A stretch of 11,143 nucleotides of DNA from JBDKTK01 sp039680225 (GTDB taxonomy: Bacteria; Desulfobacterota; Syntrophia; Syntrophales; UBA4778): contig JBDKTK010000083.1 of the NCBI GenBank assembly GCA_039680225.1, forward strand, positions 1 to 11,143, in the 5' to 3' direction. How positions within the stretch are numbered: the first letter of the stretch is position 1; the number at the start of each line of letters is the position of its first letter. This document shows, one piece after another, positions 1 through 6,727 of this stretch. The notes under the pieces were generated by a model. It was not told the origin of the DNA. It saw only the letters and a list, made by a program, of their open reading frames with translations, and did not search any database. The position numbers were made by a program, and so were the translations under genes.

Positions 1-100
1 CCCGCTCGATCACTTCGTAGCTCATCTCGGCATAGTTGACGTCCGGACGTTTGCGTTTGAACTGCGTCTGCGCGATGCCGACAATTGCCACTCGTTCCAC
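1..100 (-). CDS. Thiolase-superfamily protein (SCP-x-like), N-terminal fragment cut by the window edge
   Basis: Only the first 33 codons are present; the gene continues beyond position 1. The fragment begins (M)ERVAIVGIAQTQF and continues to an acidic/aromatic stretch ending YEVIER. The VAIVGIAQTxF opening is typical of SCP-x/acetyl-CoA acetyltransferase-like thiolases, which often pair with a DUF35 OB-fold partner (not visible here). The start is a GTG at 98-100. It is chosen because AAGGAGG (108-114 on the minus strand) sits 7 nt upstream and overlaps the stop codon of the preceding thiolase; the gap to that gene is 13 bp, so translational coupling is likely. The catalytic residues lie outside the window, so activity cannot be judged. 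It could be a condensing or lyase-type thiolase that works with, or replaces, the neighbouring enzyme in the last step of side-chain shortening. Confidence 0.72.
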   Translation of the reverse strand, partial: MERVAIVGIAQTQFKRKRPDVNYAEMSYEVIER

Positions 101-113
101 TTCTTCTCCTCCT

Positions 114-1298
114 TCAGATCCGCTCAAATATCGTGGCAATCCCCTGACCGCCGCCGATGCACAGCGTGGCAAGCCCGTACCGGCCGCCGGTCCTGTGGAG
201 CTGCTTCATTGCCCCGATGGCGAGCCGGCCTCCCGACATTCCGTTGGGATGGCCGAAGGCGATAGCGCCGCCGTTCGGGTTCCATTTCTCCGGGTCCACC
301 CTGTAGCCGTCCCTCGCCAGGATCTTCATGACTGCAAGCGTCTGCGAAGCGAAGGCCTCATTGCACTCGACAACATCAATGTCTTCCATCTTCAGGCCCG
401 TGATTGCCAGGACCTTTTTCACCGCAATGACAGGGGCAATGCCCATGTACTTCGGTTCCATCGCGCCGAGGGCGCATCCGACAAAGCGTCCGAGCGGTTT
501 CAGGCCCAGCTTGTCGCACTGTTCTTTACCGGCCAGAAGGACTGCCACCCCGCCGTCATTCAGGCCCGATGAATTCCCGGCCGTTACCGTCCCATTTTTT
601 TTGAACGCGGGTTTCAGGGCGCCCAGTTTTTCCAACGTGGTTTTCCGCGGATGTTCATCGCGGTCAAACACAATCGGGTCGCCTTTCTTTTGCGGTATGA
701 CGACCGGCACGATCTCTTCCTTGAAATAACCTGCTTCGATCGCGGCTATGGCCCGGTCCTGGCTGCGCACGGCGAAGCGGTCCTGCTCCTCGCGGGACAC
801 CCCGAACTCGTCCGCCAGGAGTTCCGCAATGATCCCCATCGGGACGTTTGTCACCTCGTCAAAGCCGGTTTCGCGCGTGATCCATGCCGGCGGCGCCAGG
901 GAAAAGGGGGCTTTCTGCCTTTCCATCAGGTAGGGCTGGTTGCTCCAGCTCTCGCAGCCGCCCGCTATATATACGCTGCCGTATTCGGCCCGGATGCAGC
1001 CCGCGGCCGTATTGATGGTCTGGAGCGACGAGCCGCACTGGCGCTCCACAGTCTGGGCCGGCACCGAATAGGGGAACCCCGCTTTCAGGGTCGCCCAGCG
1101 GCCGATATTGACGGCGGCATTGTTGGTGCAGGCGTGTCCGATCAGGATATCGTCCACTATTGCGGGATCGATTTTTGTTTTTTCGAGAAGCCCCTTCAGG
1201 GCAAAGGCCGCCAACTCTTCGGGCCGGAAGCCGGCAAGAGATCCGCCCATGCGGCCTATGGCAGTCCTGGCTCCGTCTATAATCATTACGTCTCTCAT
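114..1298 (-). CDS. Acetyl-CoA C-acyltransferase (thiolase II family)
   Basis: Degradative thiolase of 394 residues, a normal length. It cleaves a 3-oxoacyl-CoA with CoA to acetyl-CoA and a shortened acyl-CoA, the last step of beta-oxidation; cytoplasmic. All catalytic elements are visible: nucleophile Cys88 in ERQCGSSLQ, Asn313 in the NEAF motif, His350 in AFGHPNG and the acid/base Cys380 in CIGGGQG. These positions are close to the classical C89/H348/C378. The sequence after His350 (GHPNGMSGGR) differs slightly from the usual GHPxGxSGxR but keeps its glycines. The ATG at 1298 follows AAGGA with a 6-nt spacer. The gene lies 52 bp after the enoyl-CoA hydratase and 13 bp before a second thiolase, in one minus-strand operon. 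Chain-length preference cannot be read from the sequence. A biosynthetic acetoacetyl-CoA thiolase is the alternative, less likely in this context. Confidence 0.93.
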   Translation of the reverse strand: MRDVMIIDGARTAIGRMGGSLAGFRPEELAAFALKGLLEKTKIDPAIVDDILIGHACTNNAAVNIGRWATLKAGFPYSVPAQTVERQCGSSLQTINTAAGCIRAEYGSVYIAGGCESWSNQPYLMERQKAPFSLAPPAWITRETGFDEVTNVPMGIIAELLADEFGVSREEQDRFAVRSQDRAIAAIEAGYFKEEIVPVVIPQKKGDPIVFDRDEHPRKTTLEKLGALKPAFKKNGTVTAGNSSGLNDGGVAVLLAGKEQCDKLGLKPLGRFVGCALGAMEPKYMGIAPVIAVKKVLAITGLKMEDIDVVECNEAFASQTLAVMKILARDGYRVDPEKWNPNGGAIAFGHPNGMSGGRLAIGAMKQLHRTGGRYGLATLCIGGGQGIATIFERI

Positions 1299-1350
1299 AT
1301 TTTATCCTTTTCTGAAATAATCCTTGAATTCGTGTCGTCCGAACAGCCGC

Positions 1351-2136
1351 TCAACGTCCCTTGAAATCGGCCTTTCTCTTTTCCAGGAAGGCATTCATCC
1401 CTTCCTGCTTGTCTTCCGTTCCGAAACACAGCGCGAAACATCTGGCTTCAATCTCCAGCGCTGTCCGGAGGTCTGTCTGGGCCCCATGGTTCACGGCCGT
1501 CTTGCCCATGTGGACCGCAACAGGCGGGCGCTCGGCGATTTTGGCGGCAAGCTTCGCCACGGCTTCGTCCAGTTCGGCCGCGGGGACCACTTCCTCGACA
1601 AGTCCGATCCGCTGGGCCTCGGCGGCCTTGATGTGGTCGCCGGTCAATACCAGTTTCTTGGCCATGCCCGTACCGACGAGGCGCGTGAGCCGCTGGGTCC
1701 CGCCGTAGCCGGGGATGATGCCGAGCTTGATCTCAGGCACTCCCATTATTGCAGTGTCTGCGGCGATCCTGATATCGCAGGCCAGCGCCAGTTCCGTTCC
1801 GCCACCCAGGGCAATCCCGTTGATCTTGGCGATGATGGGCTTTTGATAATTCTCCATCATGCACGTTATGGCCTGCCCTTTCGGCAGGGAGGTCAGGATT
1901 TCGATATACCCTGTTTTCGACCCCATGATCGAAATATCGCCGCCCGAGATAAAGGCCTTTTTCCCGGCCCCGGTGAGGACCACGACCCGCACCTCGGGAT
2001 CGGATTCCCAGGCTTCGAGGACGTCCCTGATTTCCCACATCGTGTTGTCGCGAATCGCATTGAGCACTTCGGGCCGGTCGATAGTGATCGTCCCGATCCT
2101 GTTTTCTTTCGTGATCTTGATATCCTTGTATTCCAT
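1351..2136 (-). CDS. Enoyl-CoA hydratase (crotonase family)
   Basis: Crotonase-fold protein of 261 residues that hydrates 2-enoyl-CoA to 3-hydroxyacyl-CoA. Both catalytic glutamates are present: Glu115 in GIALGGGTELALACD and Glu135 in GVPEIKLGIIPGYGGTQRL, corresponding to Glu144 and Glu164 of rat mitochondrial hydratase. The first oxyanion-hole segment is KAFISGGDIS (residues 60-69), and the second hole glycine lies in the GGG at 111-113. Having both Glu residues favours a hydratase over isomerase or decarboxylase members of the superfamily. The ATG at 2136 is preceded by GAGGAG in the 17-bp gap from the 3-hydroxyacyl-CoA dehydrogenase. It sits mid-operon between that dehydrogenase and the thiolase. 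The product is expected to be the substrate of the upstream-encoded dehydrogenase. Confidence 0.93.
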   Translation of the reverse strand: MEYKDIKITKENRIGTITIDRPEVLNAIRDNTMWEIRDVLEAWESDPEVRVVVLTGAGKKAFISGGDISIMGSKTGYIEILTSLPKGQAITCMMENYQKPIIAKINGIALGGGTELALACDIRIAADTAIMGVPEIKLGIIPGYGGTQRLTRLVGTGMAKKLVLTGDHIKAAEAQRIGLVEEVVPAAELDEAVAKLAAKIAERPPVAVHMGKTAVNHGAQTDLRTALEIEARCFALCFGTEDKQEGMNAFLEKRKADFKGR

Positions 2137-2153
2137 TGTCCGCTCCTCGATAT

Positions 2154-3044
2154 TTAGAAGACTTTAAAAGGTTTCTTTGCGCCGTCCGGCAGGTAATCGT
2201 AGAAGCCCTTGCCGTTCTTCCTTCCCAGGCGGCCGGCTTCCAGCATCTTGCGATAAAGGATATTGAGCCTGTCGGTTTCTTTATGGGTATAGGCAAACAG
2301 GGAATCCTGGCCCATCTGGATCACGTCGAACCCTCCGAAATCCGCCAGCTCGCAGGGCCCCATGGGATGCCCCGCACCCAGTTTCATTGCCGTGTCGATG
2401 TCCTCGGCAGTAGCGGTCCCCTCCAGGACGATCTGGGCCGCTTCCATGTACAGGGGGCCGAGCAGCCGGTTGACTATGAACCCCGGCACGTCCTTGGTCC
2501 GGACCGGCGTCTTGCCCATTTTCCGGCACAGTTCCATCGTTGTTTCGACCGTCTCCTCGGCGACCCCGATCGGCATGACGACTTCAACAAGCTTCATCAC
2601 GGCCGCGGGATTGAAAAAATGCGTGCCGATGCATTTGCCCTTGCGCTCAGTCGCCCCGGCCATTGCCGTCACCGGCAATACCGATGTGTTGGTCGCCAGG
2701 ATCGCATGCGGGGGGCACAGCTTGTCGAGCTGCGCAAATATGCTTTTCTTGAGTTCGAGATTTTCAGGAACGGCCTCAACAACAAAATCGGCATGCGCTG
2801 CTGCGTCTTCCAATGAGGTCGTCGTTTTCAGGCGGCCCTTGATTGCCTCGCCTTCCTCTTTTGTAATCTTCCCCTTGGCCACGAATCTTTTGTCGATGTT
2901 TTCGTTCACGACGGCCACGGCCCTGTCGAGCATTGGCTGCGCTATGTCATACAGGGTAACGGTGCACCCGGCAAAAATGGCGGCCTGGGCGATCCCGTGC
3001 CCCATTGTTCCCGCTCCGATTACTGCGATCTGTTCAACTTTCAT
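2154..3044 (-). CDS. 3-hydroxyacyl-CoA dehydrogenase (3-hydroxybutyryl-CoA dehydrogenase type)
   Basis: Stand-alone NAD(P)-dependent dehydrogenase of 296 residues, slightly longer than the roughly 282 of clostridial Hbd. It oxidises 3-hydroxyacyl-CoA to 3-oxoacyl-CoA, or works in reverse in fermentative organisms. The N-terminal Rossmann motif is VIGAGTMGHGIA (residues 8-19). The catalytic set is visible: Ser121 in ATNTSVLPV, His142 in GTHFFNPA, Glu154 in KLVEVV and Asn192 in GFIVNRLL. The C-terminal helical domain contains ELADFGGFDV and ends in the usual RKNGKGFYDY signature. The ATG at 3044 follows GGAG with an 8-nt spacer. The gene lies 62 bp after the long acyl-CoA dehydrogenase and 17 bp before the hydratase. 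Nothing in the sequence fixes chain length; adjacency to beta-oxidation genes supports a degradative role. Confidence 0.94.
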   Translation of the reverse strand: MKVEQIAVIGAGTMGHGIAQAAIFAGCTVTLYDIAQPMLDRAVAVVNENIDKRFVAKGKITKEEGEAIKGRLKTTTSLEDAAAHADFVVEAVPENLELKKSIFAQLDKLCPPHAILATNTSVLPVTAMAGATERKGKCIGTHFFNPAAVMKLVEVVMPIGVAEETVETTMELCRKMGKTPVRTKDVPGFIVNRLLGPLYMEAAQIVLEGTATAEDIDTAMKLGAGHPMGPCELADFGGFDVIQMGQDSLFAYTHKETDRLNILYRKMLEAGRLGRKNGKGFYDYLPDGAKKPFKVF

Positions 3045-3106
3045 GATTAATTCTCCAATTCAGGTATTCGTAAGCTTAAATCAAACAGCCCTTTCCAATT
3101 GATCCC

Positions 3107-4903
3107 TCACAGGCATTCTTCGGGCATATCCACCGCGGAGGTATCTTCCATCCTGATGATCCTGGCCCTCCCGAAGACCTGGGGGAGGAAATTCCGGATA
3201 TAATAACGGACGGTCCCCAGTTTGCCCCGATAGAACCGCGCGTCCGTTTCACTGCAATCGCCTGCATCCAGCCTGGCCGAGGCGATAAACGCCTGTTCCA
3301 TAAGCAGGTGCGCGACGGCAACTTCCGCCATGCTGTCCAGGAACCGCGTCGAAGTCAGGGGGATGAGCCCCTGCCTGCCTTCTTTGTAATACCCGGAGTA
3401 CAGGCCGCTCAGATCGATCACCGTATCCAGAGCTTCGTTCAAAAGCCCGATTTCCCGCGACCACGCCGGATCGGATTTGTGAGCCTCTGTAAAGCTCTTC
3501 ACTTCATCGACCCATTGACTGAAGACCCCTTCCATCTTCAGTTTCCGGCCTATCAGGTCCACAGACTGGATGTAGTTTGTCCCGTCCCATATCGAGAGTA
3601 TCTTGCAGTCGCGGGTGTACTGCTCGACAGGATATTCTTTCGTGAACCCATATCCCCCGAGGATCTGTATCCCTTCGCGGCCTATTTCAAAGATGCGGTC
3701 GGAACAGTATGCCTTGACAAGGGGCGTCAAGAGCTCCACCCGGCCCTGGGCCGCCTTCCTTTCCTGTTCTGATGACGAGGCCTTTGCAGTATCCTCCATA
3801 AAATAGGCCTTATAGACGAGCGCGCGCATCCCTTCCGTCAGCGCCTTCACGTTCATCAGCATCCGCCTCACATCCGCGTGCTCCACGATGCGGACGCGGT
3901 CCGTTTTTTTTCCGAAAGGCACGCCCTGGATTCGGTCCTTTGCATAGGCCAGCACATTGGCATATATGTTCTGCCCGAAAGCAACGGACTCGAGCCCCAC
4001 CGCCATCCTGGCGACGTTCACCATGTCAAACATGTACGCCAGCCCCATCCCGGGCTTGCCGATCAGGTGACCGCGGCATTTGCCGCTCTCCCCGAAATTC
4101 ATCGCGCATGTGGCGGAGCCGTTGAGCCCCATCTTGTGCTCGATCCCGATGCAGGCGATGTCATTCGGCTCCCCGAGGCTCCCGTCCTCGTTAACCCAGA
4201 TTTTCGGCACGGCAAAGAGGGAGACCCCCTTGGCGCCTTCGGGCGCGCCTTCTATCCGGGCTATGACCAGGTGGATGATATTCTCTGCAAGGTCATGTTC
4301 GCCGGAAGTGATGAAAACCTTCGACCCCTGGATGAGATAAGTGTCACCGTCGGGAATGGCTTTCGATGCGACCATGTGCGCGTCCGACCCGACGGATGCC
4401 TCTGTCAGGCACATGCTTCCGCCCCAGGTCCCGTTGTACATTTTTTCAACGAACATTTTCCGCTGCTTGTCCGTCCCGTACTTCTCTATCATCCCGCCGT
4501 TGCCGACGCCCATCCCCGCATAGCAGTTGAAGGCAAAATTGGCGCTCATCATGAATTCCATGGCCGCCTCGGCGATTATAAGCGGAAGCCCCTGGCCGCC
4601 GAATGCCGGGCTGGCATGGAGCGCAAACCAGCTGCCTTCCCTGAAGACATCCCAGCACCGGTGAAACGATTCAGGCGCAAAGACCCGGCCGTTCTCGTAT
4701 CGGCACCCTGCCCGGTCGCCCTCCTGGAATGTCGGGGCCAGATCGTTGGCGGCAATCTTGGCGGCCTGGCTGAGGACCATGTCAAAGTCCCCGATCGTAA
4801 AATCCTTGTATGCATCGCAGGACAACAACTTGTGAATCCCCAGGTGCTCCTTGAGAACGAACTGGACATCACGCTCATCACGCTTGTAAAAGTTCTGATA
4901 CAT
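3107..4903 (-). CDS. Long-form acyl-CoA dehydrogenase (DmdC-like, about 600 residues)
   Basis: FAD enzyme of 598 residues that forms a 2,3-double bond in an acyl-CoA and passes electrons to ETF. It belongs to the long class, like 3-methylmercaptopropionyl-CoA dehydrogenase DmdC: an N-terminal extension, the three-part dehydrogenase core, and an extra C-terminal helical domain after about residue 460. Flavin and substrate motifs are CLTEASVGSDA (165-175) and GSKVFITSGEHD (193-204), and the C-terminal core carries ILGGYGFTKEYPVEQ (414-428). The residue normally serving as catalytic base is Asp440 (SIWDGTNYIQ) rather than Glu (IYEGTN); the codon is GAC. The alternative base position of isovaleryl/long-chain enzymes (LDxER) reads NVAR, so no replacement Glu is evident. 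The ATG at 4903 follows GGAG by 7 nt. It is the first beta-oxidation gene of the minus-strand operon. DmdC is the closest named relative only by architecture; the substrate is unknown. Confidence 0.9.
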   Translation of the reverse strand: MYQNFYKRDERDVQFVLKEHLGIHKLLSCDAYKDFTIGDFDMVLSQAAKIAANDLAPTFQEGDRAGCRYENGRVFAPESFHRCWDVFREGSWFALHASPAFGGQGLPLIIAEAAMEFMMSANFAFNCYAGMGVGNGGMIEKYGTDKQRKMFVEKMYNGTWGGSMCLTEASVGSDAHMVASKAIPDGDTYLIQGSKVFITSGEHDLAENIIHLVIARIEGAPEGAKGVSLFAVPKIWVNEDGSLGEPNDIACIGIEHKMGLNGSATCAMNFGESGKCRGHLIGKPGMGLAYMFDMVNVARMAVGLESVAFGQNIYANVLAYAKDRIQGVPFGKKTDRVRIVEHADVRRMLMNVKALTEGMRALVYKAYFMEDTAKASSSEQERKAAQGRVELLTPLVKAYCSDRIFEIGREGIQILGGYGFTKEYPVEQYTRDCKILSIWDGTNYIQSVDLIGRKLKMEGVFSQWVDEVKSFTEAHKSDPAWSREIGLLNEALDTVIDLSGLYSGYYKEGRQGLIPLTSTRFLDSMAEVAVAHLLMEQAFIASARLDAGDCSETDARFYRGKLGTVRYYIRNFLPQVFGRARIIRMEDTSAVDMPEECL

Positions 4904-5017
4904 TTGCAGACTCCGGCTTATTTATTTTCAGTTATTTCATGATTCTGTCAGACATGCCGAGCTCGGCAGGGCCTTTATTTCTTATCCTCTTGTTCCCCTC
5001 ACCCGGAGACAACATCC
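4904..5017. other. 114-bp gap between the hydrolase and the long acyl-CoA dehydrogenase
   Basis: This gap separates two minus-strand genes. It contains a 14-bp perfect palindrome (4955-4968) directly next to a smaller one (TGTCAGACA, 4946-4954). I see no T-run after the hairpin on the minus strand, so an intrinsic terminator is not supported. I also find no well-spaced -35/-10 pair. Read-through from the hydrolase promoter into the beta-oxidation genes is therefore possible, but a separate regulated promoter is not excluded. Confidence 0.5.
4955..4968. repeat. Perfect palindrome TGCCGAGCTCGGCA
   Basis: Fourteen bases that equal their own reverse complement, about 50 bp upstream of the long acyl-CoA dehydrogenase start. 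As RNA it would give only a 5-bp stem with a 4-nt loop and no U-tract. A dimeric-regulator binding site is more plausible than a terminator. It does not resemble the TGAA-n5-TTCA operators of the divergent region. Confidence 0.4.
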
Positions 5018-5938
5018 TTACTTCGCTGCTTTCAAGGCGGCAACAGCCTTGATCTGCGCCGACAAGTTCATTGCATAGGCGTTGCGCTCCTGGTAAACAG
5101 CGTGCTTCTCATCGTATTCCACCCGCAGCATGGTTGAGGCCGCCCGTTCGACGTCGCCGTTTTCCATATCCAGGTATCTCTCGATCAATTCCCTGTAGCG
5201 AATCGTGTCATCCAGGGCCATCTTCATGATACGGGGCACATCCTCATCCGTATAGTAATACAGGTGCGACATGGCAATCACTTTGACGCGCGGCAGTATC
5301 GCAATCAGTTTCCGCATTGAGTTCAGATAGCTGGTATATGAAGTCAGGAATTCTATCTTGACCTCATTCTCTGTCTGCATGATGGGGTTGCCCAGTGCTT
5401 CCCCGGGAAACAATATTCCCGGTTCCGGGAGGAAGAATGAGAGGTGGTCCTGGGTGTGGCCGGGAGTTTCAAACACCTCGCATGTCCAATCTCCAAGATC
5501 TATTACATCTCCTTCCCTCAGCGGCTTCCCGAAAGTTACGGGACGGATTTCGACATCCTCAGCGACCGGTTGCCGAAGTTCCTTGAAATAGCCCCAGGTC
5601 TCCCGGCTCAGAAAATTCATGACTTTGACAACTTTTTCTTTTTCGAGCAGGCCGCATGTCATCGGGTGGGCCCGAAGGTCCAGAGAGGGGATATTCCGTT
5701 TCAGGAAAGGAAGCGCCCCCATATGTTCATAATGTCCGTGCGTTACGAGGAGGGAATCAAGCCTGTCGGCGGAGCCCAGGAATTTCTCCGCCTCTCCAAG
5801 GTAAGCAGGGCCCAGGATGTTGAGGCCTGCTTCGATCATAATATTGGAGCTGCTTCCGCGGATCAGGTAACCCGGGTAAACAGGGTTACCTGCTATCCGG
5901 ATTCTTTCATTCAGTTGGTTCTCAGCTGATATTCTCAT
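5018..5938 (-). CDS. Metallo-beta-lactamase-fold hydrolase with Glu-variant metal site
   Basis: Cytoplasmic-looking protein of 306 residues with the MBL fold and no signal peptide. Metal-site elements are in order: His67-x-His69-x-Glu71-His72 (LVTHGHYEHMG), His161 (ETPGHTQDH), Glu180 (LFPGEALG) and His225 (AMSHLYYY). In most family members the positions of Glu71 and Glu180 are Asp (HxHxDH and GDAL); both are Glu here. Residues 230-306 form a helical C-terminal extension. The general activity is metal-dependent hydrolysis, for example of thioesters, lactones or sulfate esters; the substrate is not known. A thioesterase or lactonase role would fit the acyl-CoA context but is inference. The ATG at 5938 is the only nearby start, because an in-frame TAA lies 9 nt upstream; the ribosome site is weak. 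It is the first gene after the minus-strand promoter at 6075-6103. Confidence 0.83.
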   Translation of the reverse strand: MRISAENQLNERIRIAGNPVYPGYLIRGSSSNIMIEAGLNILGPAYLGEAEKFLGSADRLDSLLVTHGHYEHMGALPFLKRNIPSLDLRAHPMTCGLLEKEKVVKVMNFLSRETWGYFKELRQPVAEDVEIRPVTFGKPLREGDVIDLGDWTCEVFETPGHTQDHLSFFLPEPGILFPGEALGNPIMQTENEVKIEFLTSYTSYLNSMRKLIAILPRVKVIAMSHLYYYTDEDVPRIMKMALDDTIRYRELIERYLDMENGDVERAASTMLRVEYDEKHAVYQERNAYAMNLSAQIKAVAALKAAK

Positions 5939-6059
5939 GCATACCCGTTAAATGAACCGGCGGTTGCAGCCCGGCTGCATCCTTGAAGGCTTTTCAACTC
6001 GGATATTGTCCATGGATTCATGATCACTGTCGTTGTATTCAATTCACCTATTTTCATAT

Positions 6060-6074
6060 CTGAGTGATGTTCAG
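6060..6074. promoter_or_regulatory. Operator-like palindrome 1 (CTGAGTGATGTTCAG)
   Basis: The arms CTGA and TCAG are inverted around a 7-bp centre, and the core TGAGTGATGTTCA matches the 6187-6199 site at 10 of 13 positions. It begins at the base immediately downstream of the -10 hexamer of the minus-strand promoter, so a bound protein would cover the transcription start. It is a candidate binding site for the TetR regulator encoded at 8910-10166. Confidence 0.55.
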
Positions 6075-6103
6075 CTTATAAGAGACATACGGTCCTTTGT
6101 CAA
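6075..6103 (-). promoter_or_regulatory. Sigma-70-type promoter for the hydrolase / beta-oxidation arm
   Basis: Read on the minus strand: TTGACA (6103-6098), exactly 17 bases of spacer, then TATAAG (6080-6075). The -35 is a perfect consensus and the -10 matches 5 of 6. Transcription should start near 6068, giving a leader of about 130 nt before the ATG at 5938. The adjacent palindrome at 6060-6074 would cover the start site. Confidence 0.75.
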
Positions 6104-6185
6104 GATTTTTATTTTGTAACTATAACCATATGAATTTTTTAAATTTATTTAGATTTGCAGCGAAAACAAGACAACTATGATATCT

Positions 6186-6200
6186 ATGAATACTGTTCAC
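6186..6200. promoter_or_regulatory. Operator-like palindrome 2 (ATGAATACTGTTCAC)
   Basis: This copy matches the 6713-6727 copy at 13 of 15 bases. Its core is TGAAT-ACT-GTTCA, close to the symmetric form TGAACAnTGTTCA. It lies 126 bp from palindrome 1, close to 12 helical turns, which would suit looping or co-operative binding. A TATGAT hexamer lies just upstream on the plus strand (6176-6181) but has no good -35 partner. Confidence 0.5.
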
Positions 6201-6589
6201 AAGAGAGATGGTTAATATTTTAAATTCCTCCGGACTGATTCTATTTGATAAGGACCCACGCGATAAATATGAAAGCCGTACTTTATCTGTAGACAAACCA
6301 ATGAATTTTGCGGGAAATGCGCTTGTTCTAATGCAATACGGGGGCAATTTGAACCGACACGGCAGGCCTGGCCATCAAATACACAGAACTGCCGCTGAAC
6401 TCGAGATCCCTTGAGTCACTGACCCCGAAACCCCGAAAATCCCTTCTTATACCTCGACAGCCCAATATCTCCAGAACGTCATGCCGTTTATCGCGCAGAT
6501 CGCATGAGGGATCGGGAACATAGACGATTTTGTTCATAAACAAATACCAGGAAGACATCTTTCCCCTTGTTTAACAATTCAAAAGATAA

Positions 6590-6602
6590 TGAATTTAATT
6601 CA
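6590..6602. repeat. Palindrome TGAATTTAATTCA (weaker operator candidate)
   Basis: The two 6-bp arms are perfectly inverted around one central base. It shares the outer TGAAT and TTCA of the operator-like sites (9 of 13 matches to the 6187 core) but differs in the centre. Because the surrounding DNA is very AT-rich, chance is a real alternative. Confidence 0.3.
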
Positions 6603-6683
6603 CATGAAGATAATGGATAACGGCCTGGCTGAACTAACCATAAAATGTATTATTACAGTACATTACCGCTTCATAAAAAATTC

Positions 6684-6712
6684 TTGCAAAAAAGACGACC
6701 ACGCTATATATG
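6684..6712 (+). promoter_or_regulatory. Probable sigma-70-type promoter for the acyl-CoA dehydrogenase / BKACE / TetR arm
   Basis: TTGCAA (6684-6689), a 17-base spacer and TATATG (6707-6712), each matching consensus at 4 of 6. It is favoured because the palindrome at 6713-6727 starts at the next base, exactly as in the divergent promoter. An isolated perfect TATAAT at 6728-6733 is an alternative -10, but it has no recognisable -35 at 16-18 bp. Confidence 0.5.
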
Positions 6713-6727
6713 ATGAATATTGTTCAT
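6713..6727. promoter_or_regulatory. Operator-like palindrome 3 (ATGAATATTGTTCAT)
   Basis: ATGAA and TTCAT arms are inverted around a 5-bp centre, and it is nearly identical to the site at 6186-6200. It lies between the putative -10 (6707-6712) and the acyl-CoA dehydrogenase start at 6830, where a repressor would block initiation. The regulator gene is in this operon, so autoregulation is expected if the assignment is right. Confidence 0.6.

Noticed and set aside
36..1364. Long plus-strand open frames opposite the thiolase
   Set aside because: They are antisense to a gene with full thiolase motifs; their translations show no recognisable domain.
1733..2296. 187-codon minus-strand frame spanning the hydratase / dehydrogenase junction
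   Set aside because: It is an out-of-frame reading of two well-supported genes on the same strand; the composition is Arg/Gly-rich and lacks motifs.
3878..4942. 354-codon plus-strand frame opposite the long acyl-CoA dehydrogenase
   Set aside because: It mirrors the codon structure of the real minus-strand gene and has no family motif.
4955..4968. Palindrome read as an intrinsic terminator for the hydrolase gene
   Set aside because: The stem is only 5 bp and no T-run follows on the minus strand.
6208..6414. 68-codon plus-strand frame in the divergent region
   Set aside because: No good ribosome site and no recognisable family; it overlaps an equally weak frame on the other strand.
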